A model generated the notes under the pieces. It saw nothing but the letters and a program-made list of their open reading frames with translations, was not told the origin of the DNA and searched no databases. Shown here piece by piece: positions 46,259-59,500 of a stretch of 64,000 bases of DNA. Origin of the DNA: Deroplatys truncata (lineage: Eukaryota > Arthropoda > Insecta > Mantodea > Mantidae); assembly GCA_030765065.1 (NCBI GenBank), contig CM060990.1:217783290-217847289 (forward strand), written 5' to 3'. The position numbers were made by a program, and so were the translations under genes. Every line of letters begins with the position of its first letter. Positions within the stretch are counted from its first letter, which is position 1.

Positions 46259-48628
46259 CACTACTGTTTATGAAAATTGCAACGCCATGAAAGAATTCCC
46301 CGAATGAATCCAATCGTGGTGGATATGTAGAACAGTGTGCGAACAATAAGTGATTAGGATTGCAGAGAGGCAGGGTAAACACAGGCCCAGCAGGGCCCTG
46401 TCGTGTTTGTCTGACAAGGTCGATGTTACGCCAAGTGTAATCGGCGAAGAGCTGTGAAACTTGGTGGAAACTGAAAGCAAGTGCCAGTATGCCTCGTCGA
46501 CATCAAAGGGCGCAATATAAGCGTATGAGCGAGTTCGAACGGGGCAGAATGTTCGGTCTCCGGGAAGTGGGTTTATCATACCGTGACATACGACAGTGAT
46601 GCGTGTGTGGAAGCAGTGGATAGAAGGGGGTCGTATGCAGCGACGAGATGGTACTGGATCATACAATGTGACCACAGCGCGGGATGACCGCCATCTTGTC
46701 CGCATGGCTATAACGGTCCGTACAGCTTCATCTACAGTGTTGGCTCGACGCTGGAGCACTGCAACAGGTGTGAATCTGTCTGCATTGAGGGTTCGTCGCC
46801 GTCTGCTGCGGATGGGACTGGTTGCACACATGCAATTACGTCGGCTTCCATTGTCCATAAACCACAAGCGCCTCTGACTGCAATGGGACGTGAACGCCAT
46901 CACCGCGTGCTGAGCGACAAAAGCCAGTCGTTTCAGACGAGTTCCGCTTCAGCCTGTCCTACAATGACGTCCCCCCCGAGGGACGCAAGGTAGGCTCTCG
47001 TGCGTTCTGTGCATCTCATTCCATGACGCCCCTCGTCATCGTTTCTTTATTCTCCCTTCTATTTATGCACATTTCGCCCCACGTCCATTCATTCACACAT
47101 CTATTTTCCTTCTTCGCCGGCCTACCTTGCGTGCGAAACGCGCGCACACATTTTGTTTTATTTTACCATTCTATTTATTTTAATCCTCCGTGGACACAGC
47201 CTGGCGGATACCCGCACACTGGGTGCGCAGCTGGGCGAGTGGGTAATGGCGTCATCCCCCACCACCCGGGGTCGTCATGTAGGGCCTATTTTCGTACCCG
47301 CTGCTCAACTGCAGTCCCGCGGGGGGCCATTGCATGAGCTGCTGACTTCCGACGGCCATTGGGTCCCTCTGTCTACGTTCTGGGAGGTGTGACCCTGGGG
47401 TGAGTCTGGTATAGATAGGCCACTCACCCAAGCCGGGGTAACGCCCGGGAAGTCCCGAGTCCGAGATCGGAGACGGTTGCAATGGTGGAGGATTTATTTC
47501 GCTTTGGAGCCCTTTTTCTCCATTTCGAACAAGCGCCGAAAAGTTTTGGTATCAGAAGTAGCACTACCGACATCTGGTTGTTACTTAGTCATTACGCGAA
47601 CAGAGGAAGGACATTCTTTCGAGGTGAACCCTTTTATAATCCAGAAGGGCATTGCCTCAATTGCTGGTCCGGTTCGTTCCTGCACTCTACTACGAAACGG
47701 TTCATTGTTGGTTCAGAGTAAGTCCGAACAACAAAGTAAGACCTTGTTGCGCGCCACGCTTCTCCACGGTTATCCCATCCGTGTTGAGAAGCACCGCACC
47801 TTGAATTTCTGCCGAGGCGTCACCACCCATAGCCTCGATGGTATGTAGGACGAAGAAGTAGTCGAATATCTTTCCGACCAAAAGGTAACGCCAGTTTTGG
47901 GATTTTAAATTCTATAAATTGTAAGGGCGCTGATAACCTTAGATGTTTAGTGCCCTTAAACCCCATCTCATCATACAATGACGTCGCATACGTGTTCAAC
48001 GGTACCGTGGCGAGCGCAATCTGGAGGCCTGCATTGTTGAGCGGCATAGCGGACAAGCACCAAATCATGGTTTGGGGCGCATTTGATTAAAACAACCCAT
48101 ATTGACTCCTACGAACTGAGGGTAATCTGAACAGCAATCGGTACTTGAGGGAGGTTCTCGAGTCCGAAGTACTCCCCCTGCTTCAGGCAACTCCACATGC
48201 CATATTTCAGCCATATATCAGGACATATTGCGAGGAATGTACAGGCCTTCTTGGAAGAACGACGGGTATCATTGCTTCCCTGGCCTGCACTTTCTAACAT
48301 GTTGCCCATTAAATGTGTTTGGAATATGGTTGGTCGGCCACTTCAGTCACGATCCTCCAGTGTCAATGATCTGTGGGCTCGCATTCAAACTGCGTGGAGA
48401 GAGATTCTCCAGGAATATACCAGAACCCTTTTGATACCATGCCATGGCGTTTAGCGGTTTTAATTGCAGCGCGTAAAGGCTACACAAAATACTGAATATT
48501 CAGACTCAAAGATCACATACAGATTTGAAAACTTAATCATTTGTTTGTCATGAAGCTAATCTGTAGTATAAAATTAATTTCAATCCTGCGTTTCTTTCTT
48601 GGTGTTGCAATTTTCACAAACAGTAGTG
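46259..48628 (+). mobile_element. Tc1-like DNA transposon with intact TIRs, dead transposase
   Basis: Starts CACTACTGTTTATGAAAATT and ends with its complement (CAAACAGTAGTG), flanked by TA at 46257-46258 and 48629-48630. Without the insertion at 46972-47985 it would be about 1.36 kb, right for a Tc1 element. Plus-strand transposase remains are an N-terminal helix-turn-helix part (FERGRMFGLREVGLSYRDI, about 46530-46595), VWKQWIEGG and VVSDEFRFSLSYND-like sequence around the first catalytic aspartate, then after the insertion the second half up to about 48450 (NMLPIKCVWNMVGRP). Several frameshifts are present. Confidence 0.9.
46972..47973 (+). mobile_element. Internally deleted LINE derivative inserted in the Tc1-like element
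   Basis: A 1.0-kb insertion flanked by TACAATGACGTC at 46960-46971 and 47974-47985 (12-bp duplication). The 5' part is GC-rich; at 47477-47848 an open frame resembles the ORF1 of insect LINEs (GIASIAGPVRSCTLLRNGSL, then HRTLNFCRGV). It then jumps directly to a 3' tail (TTAGTGCCCTTAAACCCCAT followed by CTCATCA) with no RT. So it keeps both ends of a LINE but lacks ORF2, a SINE-like parasite of that LINE. Confidence 0.75.
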
Positions 48629-48630
48629 TA

Positions 48631-49140
48631 GATGTAGTATATTACCTGCCCCTGTAAATCTTAATTTTTTCTTAGTGTTCTTCTTAGTAAGGTTTTAATT
48701 TGTACGTCATTCATTCGAAATGCCCATACTCCTACTCCATATGACACGATAGTCGCAAAAATGCTATTATGAAATGTAATAATCGTCCTTAATGGAATTT
48801 TGAAATTTCATTGAATGGTTCTGGCTAATTTAAACATAGTTTGATTTATTTCAAATGTATTCAGTATGTTTTCTGAAATTAAATTTTTCGTCTAAAATAT
48901 CCCCAATTATTTTACTTCTGTCTTGTAATGTTTGATTACTAAATTTAATTTTGGGCCTCTTAAATTTTCTCTTTAAGATGACTGAGGATGCTATTTGTAA
49001 TTTTGATATGTTGCACGAAGTATTGAATTTGGTGGTTAATTCAGCTGAATGTCTTTCCAAATATCTTGTATCATCTCCTTCTGTTATGTACTGCTTTTGA
49101 TTTAAATGATAAAAACGTGAATAAACATACTATTTTAATA
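48631..49140 (-). mobile_element. LINE fragment, RT thumb region
   Basis: The minus strand encodes SKIIGDILDEKFNFRKHTEYI at 48915-48851, then in other frames IITFHNSIFATIVSYGVGVW at about 48790-48720. This is the region after the catalytic palm of a non-LTR RT. It is the upstream part of the LINE whose C-terminus is at 23401-23764, separated by the Tc1-like element and the Polinton. Frameshifted. Confidence 0.65.
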
Positions 49141-50363
49141 TTTTTACAATCGAATTAATTAGCTTCAATTTATTATAATGGCCATGTAGCCATTGTTATT
49201 CCCGCGTTGTTTACTGGAGCGAAGCAATGGTCGTGCTAATGCAATATTGTTTGTCGCGTTCATGGCTGAGTGCGTAAAAGGTAAGAACAGTTTTATTAAA
49301 ACATAGGAGTGGCAAAGCCTTTAAAATGGTAAATAAAGGTCGTTATTAATGTATTCAACTTGTGTTTGCGCGTTATGACAGCCTTGCTTTTAAAATGATA
49401 TTAAATTAACATCGGAAGCCGCTAATCTGTCTGAATGCTGTTTCCAGTGCGAGAAAGGAAATTTTCTATCATATGGAGATTGGAAAAAGCCGAAAAAGGG
49501 AAGGAATTTTCATGCAGTTAGGCAAAATGAAAGACCTTGTAAACTGTACCATGCGCTTCAAGGTGCATAGCTTTTACTTGAACAAGGGAGCCCTCTACCA
49601 TAGATAAGGTGCTTTCTGCAGTGAATAGTAATAAAGTAAGTGTCATAACATTTCTTCACGCATTCTTAAATTAGTACTTTTGGCTTGTTTACCAAATGTG
49701 TGGACATGTACTTTAACACTTAATGCTGGTGCAGCGAAAGATAGCACATGGCTAATATAAAATTAAGTAAGGACGACCGTTTCTTGAGCTCCTAAAAGCA
49801 AAAGTTGGGAGTAAGAGAAAGCTCCTCCATACGTTCATAAGATGTCAAGCACGGAGTGATACTATTTGCATTGTATATGTGCGGACTCGTCCTCGGGCCG
49901 GAAAGGCTGGTTCCTTCGCAAGTCAACACTGTTATTCGTTATCTTTTGATATGTTCTCTCTATTCTTGGATATATACTGTTAAGAGCTTAAGACTTACTT
50001 CCTTTTTTCAGCCGCAGAATACTGTGTCGGGTTGTCTAGGGCGGCACCCTAAGGATGATAATTTTGAGGTAGGATTATCGGTACCACTTTATTGGAACCC
50101 GAGTGAGGTTCCACTCACCTGCTTGTGATAGTCTTCTTGTACATATTTTGCTTCGGCTAGCTGTGGTTGTATACGGCTCCAGGTTCAAGCATGGGCATGA
50201 ACTCGAGGGTTGCCTTAATAAAGGATGTCGATCACCAGGACGCGTGACGGACTAAGAATTTAGGCAGAATTTCACTTTTCTTACTTCTATTCACAACATA
50301 GTTACCTGAACACTTAAGTCGTAATCATAATAATCTCACCTCAGCATTACTAATGTTACTTCA
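49141..50363. other. Spacer with possible zinc-finger-like scrap
   Basis: At about 49435-49575 the plus strand reads CFQCEKGNFLSYGDWKKPKK then GRNFHAVRQNERPCKLYHAL, faintly like a TTF/BED-type zinc finger of hAT-related proteins. Too short to call. The rest is unassigned. Confidence 0.25.
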
Positions 50364-50367
50364 ATAC

Positions 50368-50872
50368 TGTTATATACCGGGGTAAGGCCAAAAAGTTTGC
50401 AGCTAGTTATGAAAATTTAGTTACCCCAGCATAAACATTGGGAGGCATAGCATCGGAGGCAAACAAGAGGACCAGGATCTTAACACTTTTCAGAGCAGGG
50501 GTGAGATATTTATCACAAAAACACATTACCTGTGGTTTATTGAATATTCGCACTGTGCCTCTACATCATACACAAAAGATTAAAGGAAAGACATTGGAGG
50601 AAGGTGTTACGCACACGGTCACATTTACACGCTTCACACACGCTTCCATGCTAGACACCGGACTTGAAGTAACTGACGCCACGCCACGCTACACACACCA
50701 CACAAAGAACTAGTAACGTTTACTTCCCCCTCTCCACCTCTGACCAGGAGATGGGGAGAGATGCCACGCCAGACGAAATTCAAAACCCCAGTCAAAAGGA
50801 TTACACCAACAATACTGGCGCTGACAAAGCAATAAATGTGTCCGGTGTGACAATATACACATACACACCACA
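50368..50872 (-). repeat. LTR (3' LTR)
   Basis: Direct repeat partner of 55234-55725; starts TGTTATATACC and ends CACCACA. Confidence 0.88.
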
Positions 50873-52613
50873 TCTCCCTCCCACTTACAATAATGAGACG
50901 TCCCCTTAGAAAGGAGAAGAAAATAAGAAAAACAAAAAATATAAACATACAAATTTGAATATACAAACATTACAAAAAGAAAGGCCTGATGAATCCCCAC
51001 AGGGATAATTGTCTTAACAATGAAGTAGTCCCACAGGACACCCCCAGCTCGTAAATCTGTTCTGCACGAACACAGTTTATTACGAAATAGTGCTTGGGAA
51101 TGTAGCAGAAAACTGCTTTGTTCGATAACTTTTCCCACCACTTAACCACACCCGCCGAAGAAGAGATGGAAGTAACTTATAGCACGGATAACTGTGCCAA
51201 TCGATCGCCACGGCGAAACCAGTGAAATAGCTGGAACTCTGCAGAGTAGGTCTGTCCGACGGGCCCTGTCGGCACAGACAAAACCAAGAGGGAGTGCACC
51301 CTCGTAGTCTGCCGTGGTGAGATGTTCGAAGATGAAGTGCAGCTGAAAACCTGTGCGGGTGCAGCCGAAGGAAGTATCACCATTCTCCGGACGATCTGAG
51401 CCTGTCCTCTTCTGTGGAGGGAGCGTTTCCAGGGGCTACCGACAGAATGGAACAAGATTTGGGGAAAGCATTAGTCACAATATACAAGAAAGGATACACT
51501 GAACAAATATTACCAAAGCAAAAAGGCAGGGGACACACAAAGCTAATAAAACTTATCTAGAGCAAGGCGCTGCAAAAAACAAATACATTGTGCGCTCAAT
51601 TATTGGATGTGACTAACAACTATTCATGAATATATTTAAAGTAGGGACACCCAGAGAAAAATTTAATGAAAAGCTTTCAAGGTTTTAACATGACAATGAA
51701 ATTTAGAGCTCTTGATGCTTTACAATGAAAACTGAACATAGAAATGATATTATTGTGAGAATTAATAAAAGTAAGAACCAAAATACATTGAGATATTGGT
51801 ACTAAAAATTTAAAAATGTCATCCTCGGGGAAAAAATTGTTAAATCAATCTACTAGCAAGCTACAAAATCGCTTCAGACATGCTAACTACAGGATCAAAT
51901 ATAGGTAGGGGAACCATCAACTATGCTAAGGACCTACTCCCAAGCAACGCTCTATGCGCAGTTCGCAAGCGGCTGACTCGAACTTTTTTTTTCATAGATA
52001 CACACGCACATATGTTCTTTCTGTCATGGTTGGAGTGTGGACCAAACCCCAGTCAGTAGATTCTGAAAAATACATTCATAAAACAGTCCAAAAAATTAAA
52101 ATAGAACTGACCAAAAGAAAAATTATTGTAGGTAAATATTGTGACATATTACGGATTACACGGCCTGCAAATTTTGGAAACACGTACTCGCCCAGATAAA
52201 ATTGTAGCGAATGGGCATAGCGTTGCTGCTGGACGGAAGGATGACTGACCATTTCCTTCGTTCCAGTGGCACCTCACAAAAATAAACGGGGTTGATAACC
52301 AGCACAGTGACATCTGTACAGTGACTGTAAGCAAGCAGTGCATCAAAAAGAAACCGACATTACTGCGGACATACAGCAAACACAGTAACTGTCACCTTGT
52401 TAAGTACCCAACGGCACCTCAGCAAGAACATGTCGAACAAAAAAGTTACCCTTTAATCTCACATTAAAATAGCCTCACAAAGCTAGAAAGAATCATATTA
52501 AAGGATCCTGGTAAGTACATGTTAATTTATCGCCCAAAACAAAATGTAGTGTTACAACAAAGTACATAGAAAAATAAGCAAACAAAAATGTATCTGTTCC
52601 TCTCAGGATGAGC

Positions 52614-53114
52614 TCATGTATTCATTGCATTTACCTGGTTGGCCAACCGGTCCACTTTTGCAGCTAACTCAGTGACATCATTAGTAGGAGCGGCTGGGAG
52701 AGCAGGCAGTGGTGAATGACCTGAAAGAAATGGGTTAGTAGTCCCAGCTGGTAAGCTCAGAGGTGGAGGAGCCGAAACATGAACCGTAGATTGTGCCTGA
52801 GCAGCGTCCAAGTGTTCTTTGTCATAAAATTGCGCTTTATCCACCCGCTTAACAGCCCGTAAAAGATCTACAGTAAGAGGGTTCATTGGCAGGATAATGT
52901 TTACACTCAAGTTTCAGATTTTCAGTAAATTTCTTATTTTCTTAGTTTGAGTCATACTTGGATTAACCTGATCACATACAGGCAGTACATCATAAACATA
53001 GTGCAAAACAGATTCTGAATGTAATTGAATTCTTTGTCGGAGTTTGATTTCTAACAATTCATCTTGGTGAGCAACCTGAAAACTGTAATAAAAGAGGATT
53101 TTAAAAGAGCACAA
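52614..53114 (-). pseudogene. Gag-like remains of the LTR retrotransposon
   Basis: The minus strand has a capsid-type helix pattern (ELLEIKLRQRIQLHSESV, then VNPSMTQTKKIRNLL) as in Ty3/gypsy-class gag. It is followed by a Pro/Ala-rich linker and a short coiled coil (AAKVDRLANQVNAM). No zinc knuckle seen. Fossil. Confidence 0.6.
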
Positions 53115-54665
53115 TTATGAGAGGGATTCCTGTGAAACCATGTCTGAAATCATTGTATAGCAATATCTTTAAGGTAGCAAGGAAAATACTTCACCTTTTG
53201 CAAATCTGACTAGTTATTAGCAAAAGTTACCCTTTCAAAGGTATTCGGAAAATCAAAAGAATTGTCTACTGCAGCATTAAAGAAAGGGGGTTTGACAGAG
53301 GGTCGAACAGCAGACACGGTACTCTGGACAACTGCTTGTACAAGTGTAATTAAATCATTGGTGGCAGCCAAGGTCGATGACCCAGCAGTAGTAGAAGGCG
53401 TAGGGGGTGGTGGTCCACAGGCATGTCTGAGGGTTTTCTGTTAATTCTCTGACATAGTGAAACCATATAGCATAGTATTAACACAGAAATGTACGCAAAA
53501 AAATTACTCAGGCATGCAATTAAACAGTGGCTGTAATAAAAAATGAGTGGACATACACCATGTAAAAATATTATTGCAGCAGAGAAAAAAATGGGTATGA
53601 CCAAAATGCATAAATATCAATGCTGTGAGAGACAAAGGTTGTATTTATAAATCAACACAGTTAAAAAAAGCAAATTTCCAGACAATGCCAGAAATTATCA
53701 ATAAATCAAATTGTAAGTCAATTGTACACACAAATAAAAATTATAGGCCAGTAATATTCACAGCAACATATATGACAGTGACAAAGAATTATAGTATCAT
53801 ATCAGAGTGGAATGAAATGAAAATAGTTATACTGTGAAGCTACAAGCAAATAAGCATAATGAGGCATAATATGACCAAAATGAACATAATTTCAGTAATA
53901 CAATTGTACACTAAGTAACAGTGTATGCTAAAATTAGTAATGTGATGCTGAAAATTAGTACAAAAAAGTCAAATGCACTGTAATGAACCAAACAAGGTAG
54001 CAAGGTAAATGACAAACAAATTTTCCTAGTATTTAGCATATACTAGCCATGCCTGTGCTAGCATCATACAAAAACGATGCTAACAGTATCTGAAATGTAA
54101 AACAGCCAGCACACTGACTGTAAAGAAAAGAAAATTCAATCCGAGCACTGGTCAGAAATGTTGTTATTCAACACATCTGTAATGCATTACAATGACAAAT
54201 TTCTCATAAGAAAGCAAGATTCATAGCCCTCAATACTTTCACTAGCACAAGTTATTAGCAGAGGCATAAGATATAGTAGCAAGGTGGCATAATACATAAA
54301 CCTGTCAATATCATGAGGCAGGGGTCAAATTCGAAAGATTTATGTAATTGTATGAGGCATACAAAATCCAGAAATTTCACAAATACAAGAGACACTGCTC
54401 ACATACAGCATATATTCATCAAATTATAGGTCGCTAACTCACTGTCGTGGGCGCTTAAAACAGAACTACTAAATGGTAAAGTTAATTTTAAAAAATAAAA
54501 ACAAATCAGGCAAGACTGAAAGGTTAACTATGGTGATTAGGACACACAATACCGTACACAGAAAACTCGTATGTACTAAGAGTATGGTCCTCAAACCTAG
54601 AAAATTAAAAGGCGGAGGCTTTGTAAAAATATTCAATAAGATCGCATATCTTAAAAACAGTTGAA

Positions 54666-54667
<2 letters not shown>

Positions 54668-54710
<43 letters not shown>
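54668..54710. repeat. (CA)n microsatellite
   Basis: About 21 CA units inside the LTR retrotransposon. Confidence 0.97.
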
Positions 54711-54713
<3 letters not shown>

Positions 54714-55233
54714 GGGAACAGGGAATGGAATAAAAAAGAAGAGGAGAGAGAAAGGGGAAATAGTGGAGAGAAGGAGAAAGTGGCAATGCAGACACACCAG
54801 AAAATTATATAGCCATCACAAAAAAATGAAATCTACTAAATGTCAAATTTTCAGGACCAAAATGGAAGGAAAAAAGTTAAATTTTCCTACCCCAAAGAAA
54901 GAATCGCCACGCCAAACTCTGGAATAATTTGGAATTTCCGGTATAACGGTCACGTTACTGAGTCGAAATGTGCTCCCTACACGTGGTATGCAATCCCTTA
55001 AAAGGATCCTATCGCATCGCTGCAATCCTACATGAAAAAACCTCAGCACAAATCCAGACAAAAAAAAACCCTCACACACTCGCATATATAAAACTTACCT
55101 CAAATTATAAATGTAACCACCACGTACACAAAAGATTTAGCACACACACTACAACCACACAAAAATTTTCTTCACAGCGATGTGATAGCGTTTGCAACAA
55201 AAATATATCAAACCAGGTGACAAAAACCACCAA

Positions 55234-55725
55234 ACTTATATACTGGGGTGAGGCCAAAAGGTTTGCAGCTAATTATTAAATTTTAGTTACCCCAGCATAA
55301 ACATTGGGAGGCATAGCATCAGAGACAGAGGACCAGGATCTTAACACTTTTGAGAGCAGGTGTGGGATATTTATCACAAAACACACAGGATTTCACATTA
55401 ATCACATTGCCTGTGTCTTATTGAATATTCACACTGTGCCTCTACATCATACATAAAGATTAAAGGAAAGACATTGGAGGGGAATGTTACACACACAGGT
55501 CACATTCACACACGCTTCAATGCCAGACACCGGACTTGAAGTAACTGACGCTACGCTACACACACACACCACACAAAGAACTAGTAAAGCTTACTTGCCG
55601 CCCCTCTCTTCACCTCTGTCACGCCAGATGAAATTCAAAACTCAAACCGAAAGAATTGCACCAACAATACTGCCGCTAACAAAGCAAATTGTGTCCGTCG
55701 TGACAATACACACATACATGCCACA
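55234..55725 (-). repeat. LTR (5' LTR)
   Basis: Direct repeat partner of 50368-50872; the left edge is approximate because the first bases differ from the other LTR. Confidence 0.85.
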
Positions 55726-55729
55726 ATAC

Positions 55730-58180
55730 GCATTTTACTACTTTTTCGCGCACCTGTTCACGCGCTGTTTCGCGTTCTTAGTTATTTTAAGATTTAGACT
55801 TCTGATGTGATAAAACACATTCTTTGCGATGATAAAATAAGACCGTTGGCGTACTTTAACACGGTGTTTACATATTCACTCAACGCTTTTAAGAATTTTC
55901 CCGGCGTAATGTTAAACTCTGGTGTAACATGTTCACTTACACGATGAGCATATAAGAATGTCCTGCCATAATTTATTTTAACCCCGATGTAACATGATCA
56001 CTTGTACGCTGAATATGTAATAATGTTCCAGATCTTCCGTTCGGCTCGTTATTTATAGAAACCATCTGAACACCTTCTGCTTGCTTACTGGCTGAACATT
56101 TCCCGCTCCTAAACACGTCCTTATCTTACGTAGTCCTATCTTATGCTGTTACATGCTAGTTATCTAGCCACATTGGTTACATGCATTGGCTTACCTTTAC
56201 GTCCCATGACATTCAAACATACTTGCGGCATTTCCCCGAGAAATATGTTTTAGATAGCCTCTCCTCCTGGCTTCGGTCACGCTAGCCAAACAAAGGAACA
56301 AGAGACTTTTACCCTAGGTCTTTTGACAAAGGCGCTGCAGCTCGTAAGTATCGTAAAACTTCCACGTTATGTCACTGGGTGCAAGTTTTCTGGACAGGAA
56401 ACTTGGCTTCTATTGATAGCTTTCTTGTATTACAATATAAATAGTTAAACTTACATTGAGTTCTTATGCCCTTGATTACACGCTTGCAGAAAGACGCGTA
56501 CCCCTAAGGAAATGACAGCGACATCCCTTTGAAATGTCAAGGGAAGTAGCAGACCGCTATTTCCTGTCGTATAAACACTTACTAAGGCTTAAGAAAAGTT
56601 AAGGAATGTAAAATGTGATTCTTGGTGAAATTAGAAACTTGTGACAGGATAATAAAATATTACAAAATACTTCAAAACAATAGGTTCCTTCATCACATAA
56701 GCGACAGTACGAAAATGTAAAGAAAGAATCTCTTAAGTATTAGGAAGTACATATTTTAAAGCCAAAACAACTTTAAGGATTTAGAGCACGTTCACTTAAT
56801 TAGTTTAAATAGGCTTTGTGGATTTAGTCCATATTTAATAATATATCGAACAAACAGCAACAAATTACATTGAGTTTGTAGATTTTAATCATAGAGAAAC
56901 CCTTAAACTTTGAAGAAAAGAAAAGTTTTGTCCTTGGTTAATACTACAATATGCCACTAAAAGCACCAGTTCGCGAAAATACTCTTTAAGAATATAGGAC
57001 GTTTAATTTCGCAGTAACAAAGCAAATGCTAGATTTTCGCAACTGTAACTGAATTATTTGAATGACTTGGGTTTTATGGGTTTCGCTGAAGACTACCCGA
57101 ATAGAATATTTGAAAAGCGCAGTTCATTGCTAACGGAAATTATTTTAAAAGCGAATCATTGCAAATCTATGAATTTTACCACAATATGATGTACCTAATA
57201 TGAATTTTTTGTCACATGCCTTGAATTCTGCAAGATGTAAAAATACTTGTTCCATAATGATTGCAAGCATAATTTAGCATTTCTATTTCATTCCTTGTCT
57301 GACATATTTGGTATTCACTGCTTCCCACGTGACGGATCGCTGTTATATTTGTTAATTAGAAGCATGTACTAAGTGAATCGATTGGCCCTACATGTTTATA
57401 CAATGCAAACCTCAGATAATGAGTTTATGCGAAAATAACTCCTTTTATCAAATACATACATATGTAATCGTTCCAGTGCTTAACCAGCATTATAGTACCG
57501 ACATTTACTAGGTGAAACGGATAGATAGGTATTCATTCACTTTTAAACCACGAATACAACTCGCTGAAAAGAATATAAAGTACTAAATAATTACTGGAAT
57601 AATTTATCCAAATTTGCAATGTAATATATATCATGCCCTAGTCTCGTACGGAACAAGCACTGCACCTTCTGCCAAACAGGTGGGATATAGGTCAGTTTAC
57701 GGGACAAACAGCTAAGAACTCAGTAAAACTGGCAGCTATCTCCCGATAACACAGGACGTTTTGTGTGCAGGAGTTTAATGGATAACAGAAGCATGACCTC
57801 ACATTACTTTAACAGATTTTACGGCCATAACGAATAATTTAGAAAGCCTTATTAGCTTTTATCTTACAGTACATTTAGTACAATTAAATTGATAAGGACC
57901 TGCATCACGCTTTAACAGAACAAGTTAAAAGTTTGATATTAACAAACGCTTAATGCGGGTGACTGAAACGAAAAATTTACAGATATGTTAAGACTATTTT
58001 TGAAAAACACTTGTCTTTGTATGCGGATTCTCGTCTAGCCACGTAAGGCTGGCTGTTGTGAAAACCTAAAACACAACATTTTGCAAAACACTTCCTCTGC
58101 CAGTAGATCCGGTCCTCTTACAGCTGGGTATCCTACTTCTGCATACATTATAATTTCTAAGCATTGCCTATTTGCGAAAG
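55730..58180. other. AT-rich spacer, nothing assigned
   Basis: No coding or repeat family recognised on either strand. Confidence 0.45.
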
Positions 58181-58189
58181 GTTTTACAG

Positions 58190-59500
58190 TTTTTACTTTC
58201 TCTGCCACCTACCTATAGTAGATGAAATGTTGTATTACACCCAAAACTTTGATGTCGAGATTTCATTCGAAATATATATTTTCAGGCCACCTGGATCCAA
58301 AGAAAGGTATTTTTAGAAAAAGGTCATTCTGTGTCTGAACAGCATACTCAAAAACGAAATCTCGGATAAACACTTAACTTGGCAATTTCAGGATCTTCCA
58401 GGGATGCGACACAAAGATTTTAAACAAAATACCCCATCCAAAACTACCCTTTACATGGAGGATTTTTTCGAAATTATAAGTTTTCTATAAAAATGGTACT
58501 AATGGGTTCAAAATGCCATATTTAAGATACTTATGACCAGGCATAGGAATTTCTAAGTATTAAAGCCAGGACGAAAGGAAATTAGGTTGAACTTTTACTG
58601 GACTTTACACACTGATGCCAACACAACCCACCCCATCCTTCGTATAGTTGAGGGTTCGAGTATAGCTAACTTGAAGCCAACTGCTAGAGAATTTCTACGC
58701 TTGCTTATGACAAAGTGTATATCTTGAAATGTATGGAAATTGTTTGTTAAGCCACTTTCATTCGGAAGGAATCTTGTATAACTCGTAAATAAAGGGCGGA
58801 TCAGAGTGCCGTTTTTGAGAGATTTACTTTTTATTGTCTGCTTTACTGGCTGTGCAACACAAATGAAGGTACCAGGCATGTACAGCCTAAGACAAAATAA
58901 ATGAGCAACAGCCAGAGGGGAGTTCGATTCTGAAAATGTCGGAAGCATTCGCTGATGCTGCGTTCACAATACACGATTTAATACCACCTGATTTCATTCC
59001 AAAGCTATACGATGGCTAGCATGATTCCTTTTAGTTTGGTTGTGTACATGGCAGCCGAATGGTGAAACGCATGTCTCGTAATTGGAACAACCTGGGTTAG
59101 AATCCTTGGCGTAAATGTTTTTTTTTATTATTATTTAAATTTTAATTTGTTAAATATATGGCAATGCCATATGTTTTCCATACGTAAGATATCTACTGAT
59201 TTTAAGACATTTATGCATAAAAACACATCACTCTCCTTTTTCAAAATAAGTGGCATATTAGTAATAGTTCTAAAGTACATTGCACACTGTTTCCATGTAA
59301 TTGCATGGAAACTATGGGATTTTAAGGCCAGCATATAGCGTCCAGTTCTTAAACATTTGACTATCGCTATCCCCTTTGCATCTATAAAGAAGTTTGTAAT
59401 ATAGCTGTATCTGCAAGGTTTATTTGGATTAAAATGAAGTGATAGAAAAATAAGCTTTAGTAGGAATAGTTTGTATACCCACTAATAAACCATAGAGGGC
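58190..59500 (+). repeat. Repeat family R, copy E (longest)
   Basis: Contains the blocks of copies A to C in order: AACAGCATACTCAAAAACGA, GGGATGCGACACAAAGATTT and ACTACCCTTTACATGGA (58390-58460), then AAGGCCAGCATATAGCG and GATTAAAATGAAGTGATAG (59320-59445). A tRNA-like block sits at 59045-59115 inside it. Confidence 0.6.
59045..59115 (+). repeat. tRNA-like (SINE-head) sequence
   Basis: A-box-like GGCAGCCGAATGGTGAAA and B-box-like GGGTTAGAATCC, followed by a T run and TTATTATTATT. The stems do not pair as in a real tRNA. Confidence 0.4.

Larger units (their letters stand above)
50368..55725 (-). mobile_element. LTR retrotransposon with gag remains, no recognisable pol
   Basis: Direct LTRs at 50368-50872 and about 55234-55725, flanked by a 4-bp duplication ATAC (50364-50367 and 55726-55729). 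On the minus strand a purine tract (AAGTGGGAGGGAGA) lies at 50873-50886 beside the 3' LTR, and a primer-binding-like TGGTGG motif lies just inside the 5' LTR near 55228-55233. Only a gag-like region (52614-53114) is readable; RT and integrase motifs were not found in the 4.4-kb interior, which seems too short for a full set. The LTRs are clearly more diverged than those of the element in the Polinton, so it is older. Broken. Confidence 0.85.

Noticed and set aside
46268-46903. 211-codon minus-strand frame
   Set aside because: Antisense of the Tc1-like transposase, which is on the plus strand.
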